DNA of 64,000 nt from positions 211,816 to 275,815 of the forward strand of contig QANU01054017.1 of assembly GCA_003254905.1 (NCBI GenBank), given 5' to 3'. Made by a program: the position numbers and the translations under genes. The notes below the pieces were generated by a model, which worked only from the letters and a program-made list of their open reading frames with translations, did no database searches and was not told the DNA's origin. The stretch comes from Nissolia schottii (lineage: Eukaryota > Streptophyta > Magnoliopsida > Fabales > Fabaceae). Positions 33,649-47,931 of the stretch are shown here, piece by piece; positions within the stretch are counted from its first letter, which is position 1, and the number at the start of each line of letters is the position of its first letter.

Positions 33649-36600
33649 CTATACTCCTGGTTGATCTTCTTCAAAGACGCGGTTGTGACAGCTGGGATTG
33701 CAAGGGAACGCGCAGTCTATCCGATGGAAAGGCCTTCGTTCATAGAACCAATCTGCTACTGCCTTTGCAATAGTCTGCAGAACGTTTATGCACAAAAGTT
33801 AGCTTTTTTCACTAATAAAGCAGAAGCTGATTCATGATATGTTCATATGATGCAGCCTCTTACTGTCTTGTTGAGGAGGGGCGAGTCGGTTCTGAACCAT
33901 GTCTCCTGCATTTCAGTTTGGCAGTGGGCATAGCAAGAGTCTATAAACATTCCTTTAGATGGAGAGTTGCCTAGGACAGTCAGTGCCCTTAAGAATTCTG
34001 TCCTGAAACCTGAAAAATCAACTCATGCATATAAGAATGAAGTCATAAAACTGCTGTAAGATGTTGCAGTAATAAACTCGTTAGTCCCCTAAGAGCTTTC
34101 ATCAAATTGCTGGAAAAGGGTATCGACCATGATCTCATTAAGCTGTTCTTGTCATGCCTATGTGAGGGATATGAACTAATATATTGACAGAAGCATGACA
34201 ATGTAGAAGGCTTTATAAGGGTGTTTAGAAACTTACCGTAAGTTCTCAAGTTTAGGTTTCACCAAATTTCCATGAGACACAAATTATTATGATCAGAATA
34301 TTCACCTTGCATTACGCCAAGTTGATTAGGTGAGCAGTTGTTTATATCAAGCTTGCAGCTATGCCAATGGCCCTGAGGATCTGCGGCACCCGGTGCCAAA
34401 ATGTTCTTAATCTGAATCAAAGCAATATCTTGAGGATCAGGGAAAAAGACTAGAAGGATCTCTGCAATTAAAAAGCTAGTAACAAAAACATTAAATGACA
34501 TGTTCATTGTGGAGGTGGGTTATCAAAGAACCATTTACCATTTATAGGCATTTTTATGGGAAGGAAAGTTCACAGTGAATCAGGAGATACTATGATACCA
34601 GACTAAAGTGGCTATGTAGAAAAATCTGGATCAACTTGTAAGTGTCCCAGTTGTCCATGTACAAATTTGTTTGTCTTGAGTTAATTAGGCAACCATTTGT
34701 TTTTATACTTTGTGTTTCAGGTCAATATCTTAGGCCTGACATGACCAATATATATAAATGAAAATCAACCAGTGAGTAAACTATGTCTCTGGAAAATCTG
34801 ACCTGCCATGAGTCATATGCCGCATTTACCAAAAAGATTGGTGTAGTGATTTGTGATACCAAATATTGCGGGAAGAAGCACTACAAGATTGTCAAGAAAT
34901 CAGAAGTATCAGTAACACCAAAGAAGGAATTGCAAAGGTCAAAAGATAACGCTACAGTTCGCAAACTTACCAGCCCTGGACTGAGTCTTGAAGTACACGA
35001 CATAGGCAGATTCCTGGCAGAGCCCTAAATAAAAAGGGAACCGTAGTTAGGTAATTTAAGTTCTCCCTTGAACCAAAGCTTGATCAGAAAATATCTTTCA
35101 AATGAAAAGTGGTAAAACGTTAGTGGCAGATTGCCAGTCATTTCTGCAAAAAGAACAGCATATGCAAGTGCTTTGCTAAAGTGGGAAAATGATTAGAGAA
35201 ATGAAGAGTACATGTGTTGCAACAATTTGACTGAAGTACTGTTCAACGTGTCGTGCTCCAGAGACATCTCTTCTGTTATCCCACAACAACATTTTGTATC
35301 ATAAATTGATCTAAGGAACTCTCAAAACAATCAGGAAAAAAAAATGCTAAGTAGAAACAAAACTAAAGGAGCTTACACATTGATGAAGTAACCAGCATCT
35401 GAAACACACTTCACTTTAGCTCCTGTAGGTAATAGAGCCCGAAAGCGATCGCAATGCAATATCGAAGTCAATCCTCCAGCTGAACATCCAGATATAATAG
35501 CCTGCACTAACAAGTTCCGGTTAGTGAATGAAAAAAAATGATCTAGAAAGAGGAAGAGGAAAATTGGCAAATCAATGATGTCTCCTACATTTCGAGCATT
35601 CTTCATTCCTTTTGCTAGTAAATCCTGAATGACAGCAGCAAAAACCCTTGCTCCTCTGAAGTGTAATCTAGTTGCCTGGTTTATGCATCATATTATTGAA
35701 GTCCTGTCAGAAAGAATGAATGACTAGGAAATAAAAATTTACAAGTGATTAATATTTTGCTTGAGATTTTTTCTTACTGGATTGACTGCTTCCACATCAC
35801 CAGTAAATGATGATCCATCACAGTACCTAACCTTGACTCTGTTCCAATTGTAAAAATCTGAAATTTACAACATCCATTAGAAAGCTAAACAAAAATGTTT
35901 GATTCATGAGGAAGAACAAGATCTATTTACTAGCAGAAAAAACCTGGATTAAACTGCTTCCCTTTATTCAAAATTCCTGAAAAGGCAATTTGCTTGGCCA
36001 TTTGCTTAGATGAACCTAAACGAGTGTTCTTGCGATGAAGGCAAGTCGTGACATTGTTGCACCATCCCCCTCCCTAAAAACAAATCAAATTAACTTCATT
36101 GGACCAAATTTGACATTTAAGAATCACTCCACATATTAATCTACACTTGAGAATTAAGAAATTCATCTTGTCCACAAGAGAAAAGGCCATTTGGGAGATC
36201 TTAATTCTTATTTAATTGGAATTGTGTTAAGGTTGATACAGTTTAGCCTTCCCAAACAGTTCTTCCCATCACCTTGGCAACATGCACAATGCCATAACTT
36301 TTACTCACACAGTCACACACAAAAAAGGAATAAATAAAGTAAAATATAAAAATGAAAGCCATTTTCTTTCTTGAGTTGGTAACTGGTAAAGACTAAATTA
36401 TCGATGCCAGTTATGCACACACACCTCAAACTGAACTAACCAATTGTTAATCCCTTCTCCAAATCCCTTATCAAGATGGTAAGCTGGTGGACTCCCATCC
36501 AAACAAACTGCACCGAATTTAAAATTTAAAATTTTAATTTCCCAAACTATGATTCAATACTAATAAAAGATAGTGAAAGAGCACAGTTAATGAAACTCAT

Positions 36601-36734
36601 TACTATTCCTTACCAGCTCCTTTCGCCACCGCGTTCTGGACAAAAGTGATTGGTATATAAGAAGCTTCTGCCTTCAGCAATAGCAGTACACAAACTAGAA
36701 GGCTTAGCCATTGGCCTAATTTTGTGCTCTCCAT
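33649..36734 (-). CDS. Pectin acetylesterase (carbohydrate esterase family 13)
   Basis: Twelve phase-consistent exons on the minus strand (36614-36734, 36425-36507, 35944-36073, 35778-35857, 35589-35675, 35377-35501, 35212-35272, 34971-35024, 34803-34880, 34306-34411, 33864-34009, 33649-33774) give 398 residues, the usual family length. An N-terminal signal peptide is clear ([15 protein letters not shown]), so the enzyme is secreted to the cell wall, where it removes acetyl groups from pectin. Family blocks in order: [39 protein letters not shown], then IISGCSAGG with nucleophile S174, [11 protein letters not shown] with D270, and [10 protein letters not shown] with H337. This is the Ser-Asp-His triad shared with Notum. 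Cysteines typical of the family are present. No lesion was seen. Which of the several plant PAE paralogues this is could not be settled. Confidence 0.93.
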
Positions 36735-37747
36735 TCTGCACAAACCCAACAAATAGAAAACCATAAAGATATATGCATAGAGAATAAGGAAAGCAGAGAA
36801 ACCTTATGTGGAAGTATCAATAGACCATAGAGCAGAATCAATTAACATAAAGCCACGTTTTATTTAGGCCAAAAGGAAAAATACAAAAAACCACATGATA
36901 AGAATACATGTTGAAAGAAGAACTTTCCACAAATAATTGGAGGTATTATTTAATTCCATACTTCCAACCGATTTTCACTTCGACCTACCACTTACCAACA
37001 AGAGATTAAAGATTTTCCTTTTATTTTTTTTGTTATTGGAAGTTAAGAAACCAATGAACCAACCAGTTCGATTTACATAGAAGCAACAACCATATTTATA
37101 TCCCATCAGAAAAAAAAACAACCACCTTATTTATGAACAAGCAAAACACCACCTTTGGTGTTCCCTTTCCCTTTTTTCTAATTGTGTTTGCAGAGAGAGG
37201 GATTTTTGTTCCGGCTTTCCAATATCCTTTTGATAAATTATGTATTTAGAAGACAGATATGCAGATAAAATCGGAAAGGAAACAGAGAATATGGAAAGAA
37301 ATTGATGCACAATGATACTCCAAATCAATCCATATAAAGGGAAAGATTTCCTTGCAGTTTCTGATTAGTATCCCAAATATCTAAACTTCACTATATCATA
37401 AATCATAATCTTAGAATCCATCATTTGCTTCACTCAATAAAATACATTAGCGTGCTCTTAAACCCAGAAAACCAATCCAATCCCCCGATTGGTTTCTACA
37501 ATGAAAAATCAACACACTAGCACATTCCATATATGAAAATATCATGATATAAAAACACAAATCATTGATCCCATTCCAATTCCAACTAGCTAAATTCAAT
37601 AACTTGTGCTACATTCCAATTCCAACCCCATAAACTAAAAGATGATCAAATTAAGATGGTAAAAAAGAAAAAGCCAAAAAGAAACAATAACAGGGTGTGC
37701 AGAATGGATGAGTAATAGTAATAGTGAACGTAAAATGTAGTGTGTAC

Positions 37748-37870
37748 CTCTGAAATGGAGAATGAGGTAGGAAGTGCCCAATGGCTACTTACTAGGAGGA
37801 ACGAAGGGAAGGGAAGGGAAGGGAAGGCAAGTTGAGGAGGGGTGAGGGTGATGGCTTATAAAATGGTCCA
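37748..37870 (-). promoter_or_regulatory. Probable 5' UTR exon and core promoter of the pectin acetylesterase gene
   Basis: A minus-strand CT-rich stretch ends TTTCAGAG before GTACACAC, a splice donor, about 1 kb upstream of the start codon. The first exon is therefore probably non-coding. It contains a pentanucleotide (GGGAA)n run at 37804-37829 on the plus strand, read as a TTCCC run in the transcript. Confidence 0.5.
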
Positions 37871-40800
37871 ACAACAATGGTTAAAAATAAAATCAATCAA
37901 TCAATTCTGTTTATGTAACAAAGTTGAGAGAGGAATGAATGTGATGCTTGTTTAGAGAGGAGGTGGAGAATTTGGCTGTTAAATTTTTATTTTTCGTCGT
38001 TATGTTTGTTGGAATTGCGTTTGTTTGTTCAATTCGCAGGGTGAAAGCGAAAGCGTACCAAGCCTTTTCAGCTTAGGCAAGAGAACCCACCAAGAAGAGC
38101 CGACACTCATTGGCACGAAAGCCACACACCCAAAAATTAAATGTGTGCTTTTTTGCTTTTTTTTTTTTTTTGGATTCACTTTATTCAGTGCTTTTTGTCT
38201 TTCTATAAAAAAATATTTTCACCATTTTATAATTTTATATTATTTCTTTACCATCGATTTAAATAAGTCAAACCAATAGGGGCCCTCACTCCTATATATG
38301 CTATTTTCTTATTATAAAAACCAAAGGAAATTCTATTATATCCATGGAAATTTCCAAACTCTAAATAAATATAAATCATTTAGACGATGTTTAATAAACG
38401 TTCTAGGATAGAAACTAATTTTATTATCTTTAAATATGTCTCTTGTATTTTTTTTATTTTAGACATATAAAAATTAATTAAAATATTACTTTTAAATAAA
38501 TAAAATTTTAAATTTTATGATTCTATTTTTTTCTTTAAATATGTTTCTATTTCAACTGTCTTCATATTATTTATCTTGGAACGATTACCAAATATTATGT
38601 ACTAATTGAAGGTGTGGTGTGTTTAGAGTCATCTTCCCGAAGAACTTACGTTATTGGGTAGTGGCAGAACTAAATGAACAAAATTTTATTTTCTATATTT
38701 AACAATTATAAAACCTTTACGGCAATTTTAAAAATTAAACAATAATTACAAGTAAAACTAAAAACATAAAAACAAACAGGCCCCTAGTCTCGCAGCAAAT
38801 ATTTGTAAGAATAACATAAAAGAGTACTGTACCTTAAAAATAAAATATAGAAAAATATAGACTTTTTGGTTCTTTATTTTTATTTATTTTTTAATATTTT
38901 GTCTCACATTTTTATCTTTTTAATTTGTTGTCTTAGGTTTTAAATTGTATTATTTAATCCCTTTATTCATAACCTAACAAAAAAAATAACGGCACTGCAA
39001 AAATTACGTCTATATACAATATACTTAAAAAAAAAATTTTAAAAAAAGTGAGAATTATTTTAAACTAAAGGAAGAAGTTATTTTCAATAGTAAACGAAGA
39101 GTACAAAAAATCTATCATCATACGCTCATTTGTCGTGGTGTTCAAGAAAATAACATTAGTTATTAAATTATTAAATTACAGTTTTGCAAAGAACAAGATT
39201 GATGCTGTTTTTAGCTCTGTTTTTCTTGTGGGGTTGGGGTCCGACCCGAATGTCGTTGACAAAAAGTGAGCGTTGGCTGCACCGAATCTTATCGTTCTTA
39301 CGCCTTTCTTCTCTCCTCTCTCTATAACGAGTGGTTCCAATGTGCAAATCTTGGCGCCTACTACATTAAAGTTTCAAGCCCACTTTGGAGCTATGCTCCC
39401 ATGTGGCCCAGCCTTTTCTTACTGTCGTGAGCTCGCCTATATAAAGTGATCATTTGATTTCAAAGTAAGAAAATGAATATATATACTATTAAATTATTCA
39501 TTAACATTATGATTACAGTATTATCTAATACTATTAAAAAAAGACGATTTCAAAAAAAATTCAACTTTTAGTGTGCAACTTTATATACTTTTTGCCCTTT
39601 TAATTTATAACTATCACATGTATAAAAAAAACTACCCACCATAATTAATCTCTTTTTCAATTTTTTAATTATTTTAAAAATTATTAACGATTTTAAACAA
39701 TTCCTCTCTCTATTATAAAAGAAAAATCATCTATCTCTTCTCTTTTCTTTTTCGTGTGAATATCTATGTTAAATATTTGATAGGTATAAAATGTTTGTCA
39801 AAACCACTAATTATTGTTATATAAAAATGCATATTTCACTTTTAACTCTTTAGATACAATTTTAAGTTGAATTTAATTTAAATGCAATAAATTTTACACT
39901 ATCATTCCAGGATCCTATGACCATAAACCGAGTAATCAGTCCGACTTGAATGTAGGTCCTTCTATAGATTTTTTTTTTTTTTTAATTATTATGACTTGAG
40001 ATCATTAATTAACGAATCAACATTCAATCTCACCATGATCAATCCCATTTTGGTTCAATATACAGTCTTCTAATATTTTTAATTACATTCAAGAGTTTAG
40101 ACTTTGAGTTGTGGGCTAACAACGCATGTGACGCATCTAATAGTGCTTTCAAATGTCAATGCACAATTTGCTTTTATACTTATACCTTCAGCGACGCCCC
40201 CGCCTTGATTTTTTCATGTTTATGGAAACGTTAATCAAGATCTCAGTTTTGATTGAATTTAATATATGCCTACCTCTTTTTGAATAACTTTTAATCATGT
40301 AATAATGTTCTTCGATTGCCTTTGTTGAGTAAAGGCAAAAAAAGAAAAGATTTATCTCATTCCCTCAAAAAGTATGGTAACTTAAACATAGATAGTAGGC
40401 GTGCATTCATTTTCATATCTGTTTTTCAATAGGTAACATCGTTATTACATAATAATCAGAATGTAACAGAATTCATTGCGTCCATATTATATTAGGCTAA
40501 CTTAGTGAGTCATCCTTCATTGATTATTATATTTGTTACTTAGACTAAATTTCTTTTTTACTTTGATATGGATTTGTTACTTAGACTACTATATATAAAG
40601 GAATCCATTCAGAATAGTTTATAGTTGTACTTGATTTCAATTATTTATTAACTAACATTTTTTGTGATTATTTGAAATGTTGCACGCTTTCTTTTATATT
40701 TCCAAAACAGTAATAATATATCTTATATCATATATAATTTTTTTGATGGGATAATATCATGTATAATTGCATGACATAATACCTACCAAAATAATTGCAT

Positions 40801-42104
40801 GACCTAACCAAAATAAGATCATATTGTAAGTAATTTAATTTTAATATATTATTAGTAAAATAAATTTTATACTTATATTTAATCACATATTATTGTATTA
40901 TTTAATAAACTTAATAATAACACGTCAAAAAAAACTTAATAATATACAAAAAAAAATAATCAAGTAAAATATAAATATAAATTAAATAATAATATAAAAT
41001 AATTTAATTCACAATATATATATATATATGTATGTATGTATTAAATATATATGTGACTTTTAAAGTGTAGATGAAATAATCAAATATATTTTATTAAGAG
41101 TTTAATTTTTATTCACTAACAATGTAAAGTTTTTTGCGTTGTCATCTAATTAGATCTCTTAAAATATATGATTTTGAGTGAGTGACAGAGAAAATCAACT
41201 ATTTATACTAATGTAGCAAAATTTGTTTGATTGACAGTATAAAAATACTTTACACTATTATCGATTATAAATTAAACTCTTTTATTATTATAACAAGGCA
41301 TTGTCTAACATTCATGTCACAAGTTTTGGTGAATGGTTCACCCTACTCATTTAAACTAAACAATTTTAAACCACCTAAACAATTTTGGAAAATTGAGGGG
41401 GTGGGTTCTGTGGGGCAGCCATGTTTGGCATTGAGGTTGATGAATTTTTAAAAGATGGCCGTGGGTGGTGAAGGAGAGGGAGAAGGAAAGGAATGCGGTA
41501 GTGGCGGGTGGTGGTGGGTGGCAGAGGATAGGGTAAAGAAGAAGAAAAGTCAAAGAAGAGGGGAATAAAGCAGTTGTTTAGGGAGCATTTAGAGTGTATC
41601 AGTTGTGTTAGTTGTATCAATGATCTATTTTAATTTCAACCATCCATAATTAGATGTATAAATAATTTAAAATCAAATGGTTTAAATAAACTTGATCAAC
41701 CATTCACTAAAAAGTGATGGGTGAATCATAGAATTCGCCTCATATCAATATTTGATTAGATATAGATGATTGCATAAAAAGAGTTTTATATTGATTGTGC
41801 ACAAATTTTGGTTTTCTTTGTTATTAATGGCAGCACTCATAGGGATAGGCAGAGTTCACGACGAGGAAGCTGCTATCGGTTATAGCATAAGATACTTGGC
41901 CTTGGTTTTGTATGCATGTGATGTGAGGAATATGAATCCTATGATTGAATGGAAAGTTGACGTGGCAGGCTGGCAGCTCTTTATTTCTTGAAGGTTGACG
42001 GTAGTGCACCTACAACTGGCACGCTATTGACGGTGATTTCTTAAATGCCATTTTTTTCCCATTACTGTCTTTTAAAAAAAAAAATTAACACTGTCTTTTA
42101 TTAG
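37871..42104. other. Gene-poor AT-rich region
   Basis: No multi-exon gene could be built. A 38-codon open frame at 41454-41570 (+) starts MAVGGEGEGEGKECG and is low-complexity. A (TA)n and (GTAT)n tract lies near 41016-41040. The stretch 39180-39440 is less AT-rich but shows no recognisable protein. Confidence 0.5.
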
Positions 42105-42725
42105 TGTTACATATTCTCGGAGTATTGTATTATGTTTGCGAGTAATTTCCATAGAGAACAAAATTGCATGAACACAAGTAGAGGTCGAGGAAGACGCCTT
42201 GAAGGAAGTTTCAATGCTTGAACAAAAGCTCCAAGCGAGTTCCTCATTTAGAGACTGCAGCGGCAGAGTGTCCCTATAAAGAGACTCTGATGCTCAAGTA
42301 AGCACAAGTATTAGGTGAGTTCTCTAAAGAGGGAACGAATGATACTTAGTGACTTGAGGTCATGTGCTTTTATAGATGAATTAGGATGTTCGGATAGAGA
42401 TAGAATGAGGAAAATTCACACAACAATTTCCCCCGCTTATTTTTCCCTGCTTACCTAGGAGTTAGTTGCAAATTGGGGAGGAGAAATCGCGGCTACCCCT
42501 TTTAGCTTTGCTAGGCCGAATCGAACCTGAAGTCTTGGGCCTATGACCTTCTCATTCTCTGGGGGGTTATGAAGCTCTCTCTCTTTGGGCCAATGCACAC
42601 ATGTGAGGAGAGCTTATCTTACTTCTTAATAGGCTGAGACATCTATGAGCCATTTAGAGAATGTGAACTTCTCTCCCTCCTTTGAGGGTTAGAGCTCCTA
42701 GACCCTTAGTCTTTAACCCGTAACA
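42105..42725 (-). mobile_element. Probable solo LTR, Ty3/gypsy-type retrotransposon (fossil)
   Basis: Read on the minus strand, the element starts TGTTACGGGTTAAAG and ends ATATGTAACA, the canonical TG-CA form with a 6-base terminal inverted repeat. It contains a TATA-like CTATAAAAGCACATGACC and the U5-side phrase TTGAGCATCAGAGT common in plant gypsy LTRs. Flanks show TATTA on both sides, with one base of offset on the left. No internal coding region adjoins it, so it looks like a remnant left after LTR-LTR recombination. It shares its first eight bases and the U5-side phrase with the LTR at 62986. Confidence 0.65.
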
Positions 42726-45700
42726 TATTATATTACTTTAATTGTGTTATTTGAATTCATTAAACATGTGACATTAGAAATGGTGTCATTCATTTTTTAA
42801 TGGGGGTGAACTCCGTCAGTATCCATCCTTAACCTAGTGTTACACATTAAATACGTATAAATACTTTTTTTTTTCATGTTGATCAACTTAAATTATTAAT
42901 ATAATTAAACACTTGTTTTAGCATAATAATTAAACACTTGTTATAGGTTGTTCCATTTACACTACTTTCGGTCCCTATCAACAAACGACCATTGGGCCTT
43001 TAAAGTCTAACACGGCGCCAGCCAACACTCTCTTTTTTTTCTTTGAGCCTAAACTACTTTTCTATTACTTTCTTGTATTTTATTTTGAAACCGAAAAACT
43101 GTGTCCCAATAAACCTGAACAGCCCCTCCCCATATGCTAGCATTCCTAGTTGAATAGTTGAAGTCAATAATTTATATATATATATATAAAATACGAGATT
43201 ATTCTCATAACTACCAAAAAAATATACATAACATTCCAAGCTCTCCCATATACCATGCTTCTTTTGATCTAAAAAACAGCCATACGTGAAAGCAGAGCAG
43301 AAGCAGTTATGTATGGTGGATCATCATCGCCTTACTTTGTCACTTTATGAGCAGGGAACAACCGGTGGAGTCAACAAAAGAGGCAGTAATAGAAGACACT
43401 ATTGTGTGTAGGTTGCATGCATACCAATATGTCATCACCATCAGCTTCGTTCATACCAACATTACATAGATAAGAAAAGAGATGACGTTACATAACATTT
43501 TAATTCTTACACAATAACTGACATCACACCAAGTAGTAGAGAATATGTTAGTTACGTGTGAGTCTCTATTTTGTATGGGTGAAAATCGAATCCCCACTTA
43601 AAACAAAGTGATATTCCACTAAGTCACACTGCTTGGTTATCACGTTACATTACATATTATAAATACAATTTTTCAACAACTAATTATTATTATCTTTATT
43701 TATTAGTTTTAATTCATTTTGAGAATCATAATTTCTCCCAGCCCCCTCATAAAAAAGTTACATTTTTAACGATTTGCTTAAATTAAATAAATATTATGGG
43801 CTCAATTAATACTAGAGAATTAGTTATTATTACCGACGGTAAATGCTATAGGTTCACTCAAAAAACACCCACTAAAAAAATAGAAAGGATAATCAAATAA
43901 AGAGATTTTTTATAAGATTATAATTTAAAAGTTTAAAATAATCATATTAATTATGACCCTTTTAGAGATTTACAAAAATGTGATTTTTTTTATATAAAAA
44001 AAATCGAGACAAATGTCCTGATTTCATGTTTTTATTTTTAGGAAATCAGTACAAAAAAAATATCGATTTCATATTTTTTTAAATGAAATTAGTAATAATT
44101 CGATATTTGTAAATGAAACATGAAGACCCCCCCCTAATGTAATTGGGCCTCAAAGACATCCATGTATATGTATATATGGAGTGACAGCTGAAATATTTAA
44201 GTGCATTGCATGAAGCATGTGATGACGAAATCTAATCTAATCTAATAAATACTATAGGCAACTGGAAGTTATGTAAAATGGAAATTCTGAAAAGGACCCT
44301 GATTGGATAAAATTTCAATTATTGCATCACCAAACCACAACATCCATCATTGACAAGTTAATGAGAGGATGGTAAGCCTAACAGTATTGAAAGGGTTATT
44401 GTCATCACTTAATTTGTTGGTATATATTTTCAGTTGGTTTAACTAACAGTGCTAGTGAGGAGGAAAAGAAGTCAACAATTAATTGCACCTTACATGTTTT
44501 GCTCTCTAGCGTGCATCTAAGTCATCTTAATCGGAAAGCAACAATATGCTAGGTTTGCTTTCTGGAATATTGTTGTAGTTATCAACTTAATTACCATCAT
44601 GCATCAAATTTCTTGCCTTTATTGTATGATGATATATGTATAAATACAAGTGAAAAGCATTAATCTGTTAATTCTCATGAGCTACAGGGAAGGCAGGAAG
44701 GAACTAACCAACATGTCACGTGAGCACAAGCATCAAAAGACTAGCAGTATGCCCCCAAGAACTTGACCCATTCCTGTGATTGTGAAGATAAATTTAATGT
44801 TTATGCTGTAGAATTTGTGATAAATTTATATTAATTATGAATTTGCACGTCTACTTCTTTAATTTTTTTTTTCCGTTGTGTACATATCTATAAAAACTTA
44901 AAAAGCGAGCTGACAAATTTCACTGTTGGTTCCAATAAAGAATAACTCACCTAGATGATCATGAATTGTAATGGTGTGTAAATACTTTTAACTTAACTCT
45001 AAGTTAGTTGTGGAGTAGTTGGCTTTCAGTTATGTTAGTTAGAGTAGTTACTTGATACACAAGTAAACAAATCTCTTGTATAAGAAAGCCCTTAGCTCAT
45101 GAATGAGACATGAGTTTTCTTCTTCAATCTTTCAGTTCATCTATTCATTCCAATTGCAATAACTTAAATTCACTTTTTAAAGTTTTTTGTTTTTTTTTCT
45201 ATTAAGTAATTTATAAGTGCAAATGTTTTATGAACTCAAAAGCATGTCATGACGTATCTTAAAAAAAAGAACATATTATGACCCTAAATCATTTTATATA
45301 TATATATATATATGTATATTACATATTAATTAATGTGATCAATCATTAATTAGAAAAAAAAAAAGTTAACGAGTGTCTTTACGACATTGTTTAAGAAACT
45401 AAGAATCAATTTTTTTTTAATGAAAAACTGTAATTTTTTAATCTTCAATACATAAAAGATTGTAAAAATTATAAAAACTTACTATTTGTAGTTCTTTAAC
45501 CAATATCTTAAGAGCATTGGTTAACAAGAGTAAAAATACTTTAAAGTGGTATCCCTATCAATCTAAATCTGATTAACAAAACCCATTAATTATAATATTA
45601 GATACCGCAACCGAGTATATGGATAGTGGAAATTTGGAACACAAACGTATTCTAATTCTAATTAGAAAATCTGAACCTTTCAATTGGAAAAAATAATTTA

Positions 45701-46047
45701 CTAGTCAAAGTCAACAGTCAAACAACTCATACAGAAAATTGACTCTCTGATTGCTTCATTTTCCTAATTTGAAAGTGGTAAGCACCACAATGATTTAGGT
45801 CCACCGATAAGCTTGTTCGCATTAAGCAAAATAATAATTCAAATCTTTTCATCTCATACGCAAGTGGAACCTTATACATATGGATTACAGAATTGACGAA
45901 GCTCCTTCGGCTTTATCTTCATTCACTTTAATTTGTTTGCTGAAAATGGCCCAAGAACCAGGGCCCCACAATCATTATTGCTTACGAGGTTGTGGTGTCA
46001 TGGGCTTAGCCAATCACATCCCACAGAAATTCGTTATTTGCACTTAT

Positions 46048-46081
<34 letters not shown>

Positions 46082-46600
46082 TTGAAACTTTAGGTCTTCA
46101 TTTACCCTAAATCATTTTGGCAAATGCATAAACAACAAATAAGCGGATTGGCCGTGTAAAGTGTAAACAAGCTTCTCGTATTTATTAAAAATAAAACATG
46201 TTTACTACTAAAGTTTTAAAAAAACTATGTTTTGATTTAATCGTGTTTTGTCATATTTGTAAGAGTGGTAAACTCTCGCTCTTATTAACTCAAAATTTTC
46301 ACATATAATCTCATATGATCGAATAATAATGTAAAAATGTTTTATCATATTTGTTTTCATGTTGATGGATTGGAATTGGAATTGGGCGAGCTAACGTACT
46401 AAAATTACTAATAATTGTAGTTGGTTTTATGGAGGAAGTGGGCCATTTTTTTTTGGGTTTTGACGTGAGCCGAATTGTATCAAGTTTTGATATGATTGTG
46501 TCCAGTTTCGGCCAATCCATTGATCACAAATCCAAATCATTTTTGGTCAATTTCGAATAGTGAGATACGAAGAATTAAAGAAGTTTGGGCTACGGCCTAA
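42726..46600. other. AT-rich intergenic DNA with microsatellites
   Basis: No gene was recognised. (AT)n tracts lie at about 43169-43187, 45295-45313 and 46051-46079. A short motif ACCGACGGTAA near 43846 resembles the subterminal motifs of the CACTA fragment at 25070-25395 but stands alone. Confidence 0.5.
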
Positions 46601-46750
46601 AGGGATGGCGGCAAAAATTGGATAAACGGCCAAAAATTGAGTAGGTTCTGTTTGTAGGGATGGAGGCAAAAATTGAATAAAGGGCCAAAAAATTGAGTAG
46701 GATCTGTTAGTAGGGATAGAGGCAAAAGTTGAATAAAGGGCCAAAAAATT
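46601..46750. repeat. Tandem repeat, about 55-bp unit, 2.7 copies
   Basis: Units start at 46601, 46656 and 46712. Each begins AGGGATGGAGGCAAAAATTG and includes GGCCAAAAAATTGAGTAGG; the third is cut short. Open frames on the minus strand here only translate the repeat. Confidence 0.9.
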
Positions 46751-47870
46751 ATAAAACATATTATTAAATAAATATTAATATATATGTATATATTTATATA
46801 TATATATATATATTACGTGGAAAGATAAATATAAATATAAATTTATCATAACTTTATTGTTGTTGAATGTTTAATATGTTGAATGAATGATATGATGTAA
46901 TGTTTCATAATTATGCTAAAAAAAAGGTGATTCAATTCATGAATTCATAGCAAATGAGATAGTTAGAATTATATTGGACTGTGTTGATTTGCTTTCCGTT
47001 AAAACTAAACAGAATTCAAGTTTAAATTCAGTTAGAACTATAACAAACATAAATTTAAGGCTAAAAGTAATTCCTTTGTATTTAAAAAGATTAAGTAATT
47101 AAAACAAAAAGTACATAATTTAACTAGAACTATAGAAATTAGAACTTCAAAGGTATTTAAATCTAAATGTGTTTCCTTTGTATTTTAAAAAATTTAAGTA
47201 ATTAAAATCAAAATATACATTGAATGAGAATAGAATCTAAGGGGTGCAAAGAGCCAAGAGAAAAGACAAGTTATTAGACCATCAAATATTTTTATTTCAA
47301 CCATGTATCAGTATATATATGTAGTAATTTTGAAAATTCAGGGAGTGACAGTCCCTCCAAACCCCCTTGACTGAGAGACAGTCGTTAATCGTTTGTCCCA
47401 ATGGTATGTCTGTCAGTCAAACGCTGCCCAATGGAGTCAGAAACAATCAGTCCTTCAGGCTTCAGCCGATGAAGGCTTTTTCCACCACAGCAAACCAAAT
47501 CAATAACAGGCCTTCTCTGTCCGCTACTACAAATTGGATCAGCCCAAATAGGATCAGAAAAGATAAACCAGAAGCCTGCTCACTGAATAAATACTTCACG
47601 TGACAGCCCACTATTCCTTTCCTTCAATTACCTGCCGAAGCCTCTTCTTGGCTGTTGCTTTTGTCAAACACCTTACCTGCAATGTGCAAACTTATGCAGC
47701 AGAGAATACTCAGAACTCAAAAGAGATAGATAGATATGTTAAAAACGGTTGCTGCGCTTCCCCGTACCCCTTCCTTCTCTAGGTATGCTGCCTGCCATCA
47801 AGAAGATTCAGTTATCGATATTATCATATTCTGAGGTCGTTGACTTAAACGCTGTGTGGTGTGATTGTGC

Positions 47871-47891
47871 GTGTGTGTGTGTGTGTGTGTT
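47871..47891. repeat. (GT)n microsatellite just upstream of the CCR4-homolog start codon
   Basis: The GT run ends about 40 bases before the ATG and is probably in the 5' UTR. The corresponding place in the duplicate (about 53008) lacks it, so it arose or expanded after the duplication, or was lost from the dead copy. Confidence 0.85.
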
Positions 47892-47931
47892 TGACGCGAA
47901 TGAATGTTTGAGCAGAATCGCGTTCTGCAAA

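Noticed and set aside
41454-41570. Small Gly/Glu-rich open frame beginning MAVGGEGEGE
   Set aside because: Low-complexity purine-rich DNA explains it; no homologue recognised.
43307-43350. Short open frame MYGGSSSPYFVTL
   Set aside because: Thirteen codons with no supporting signals; likely chance.
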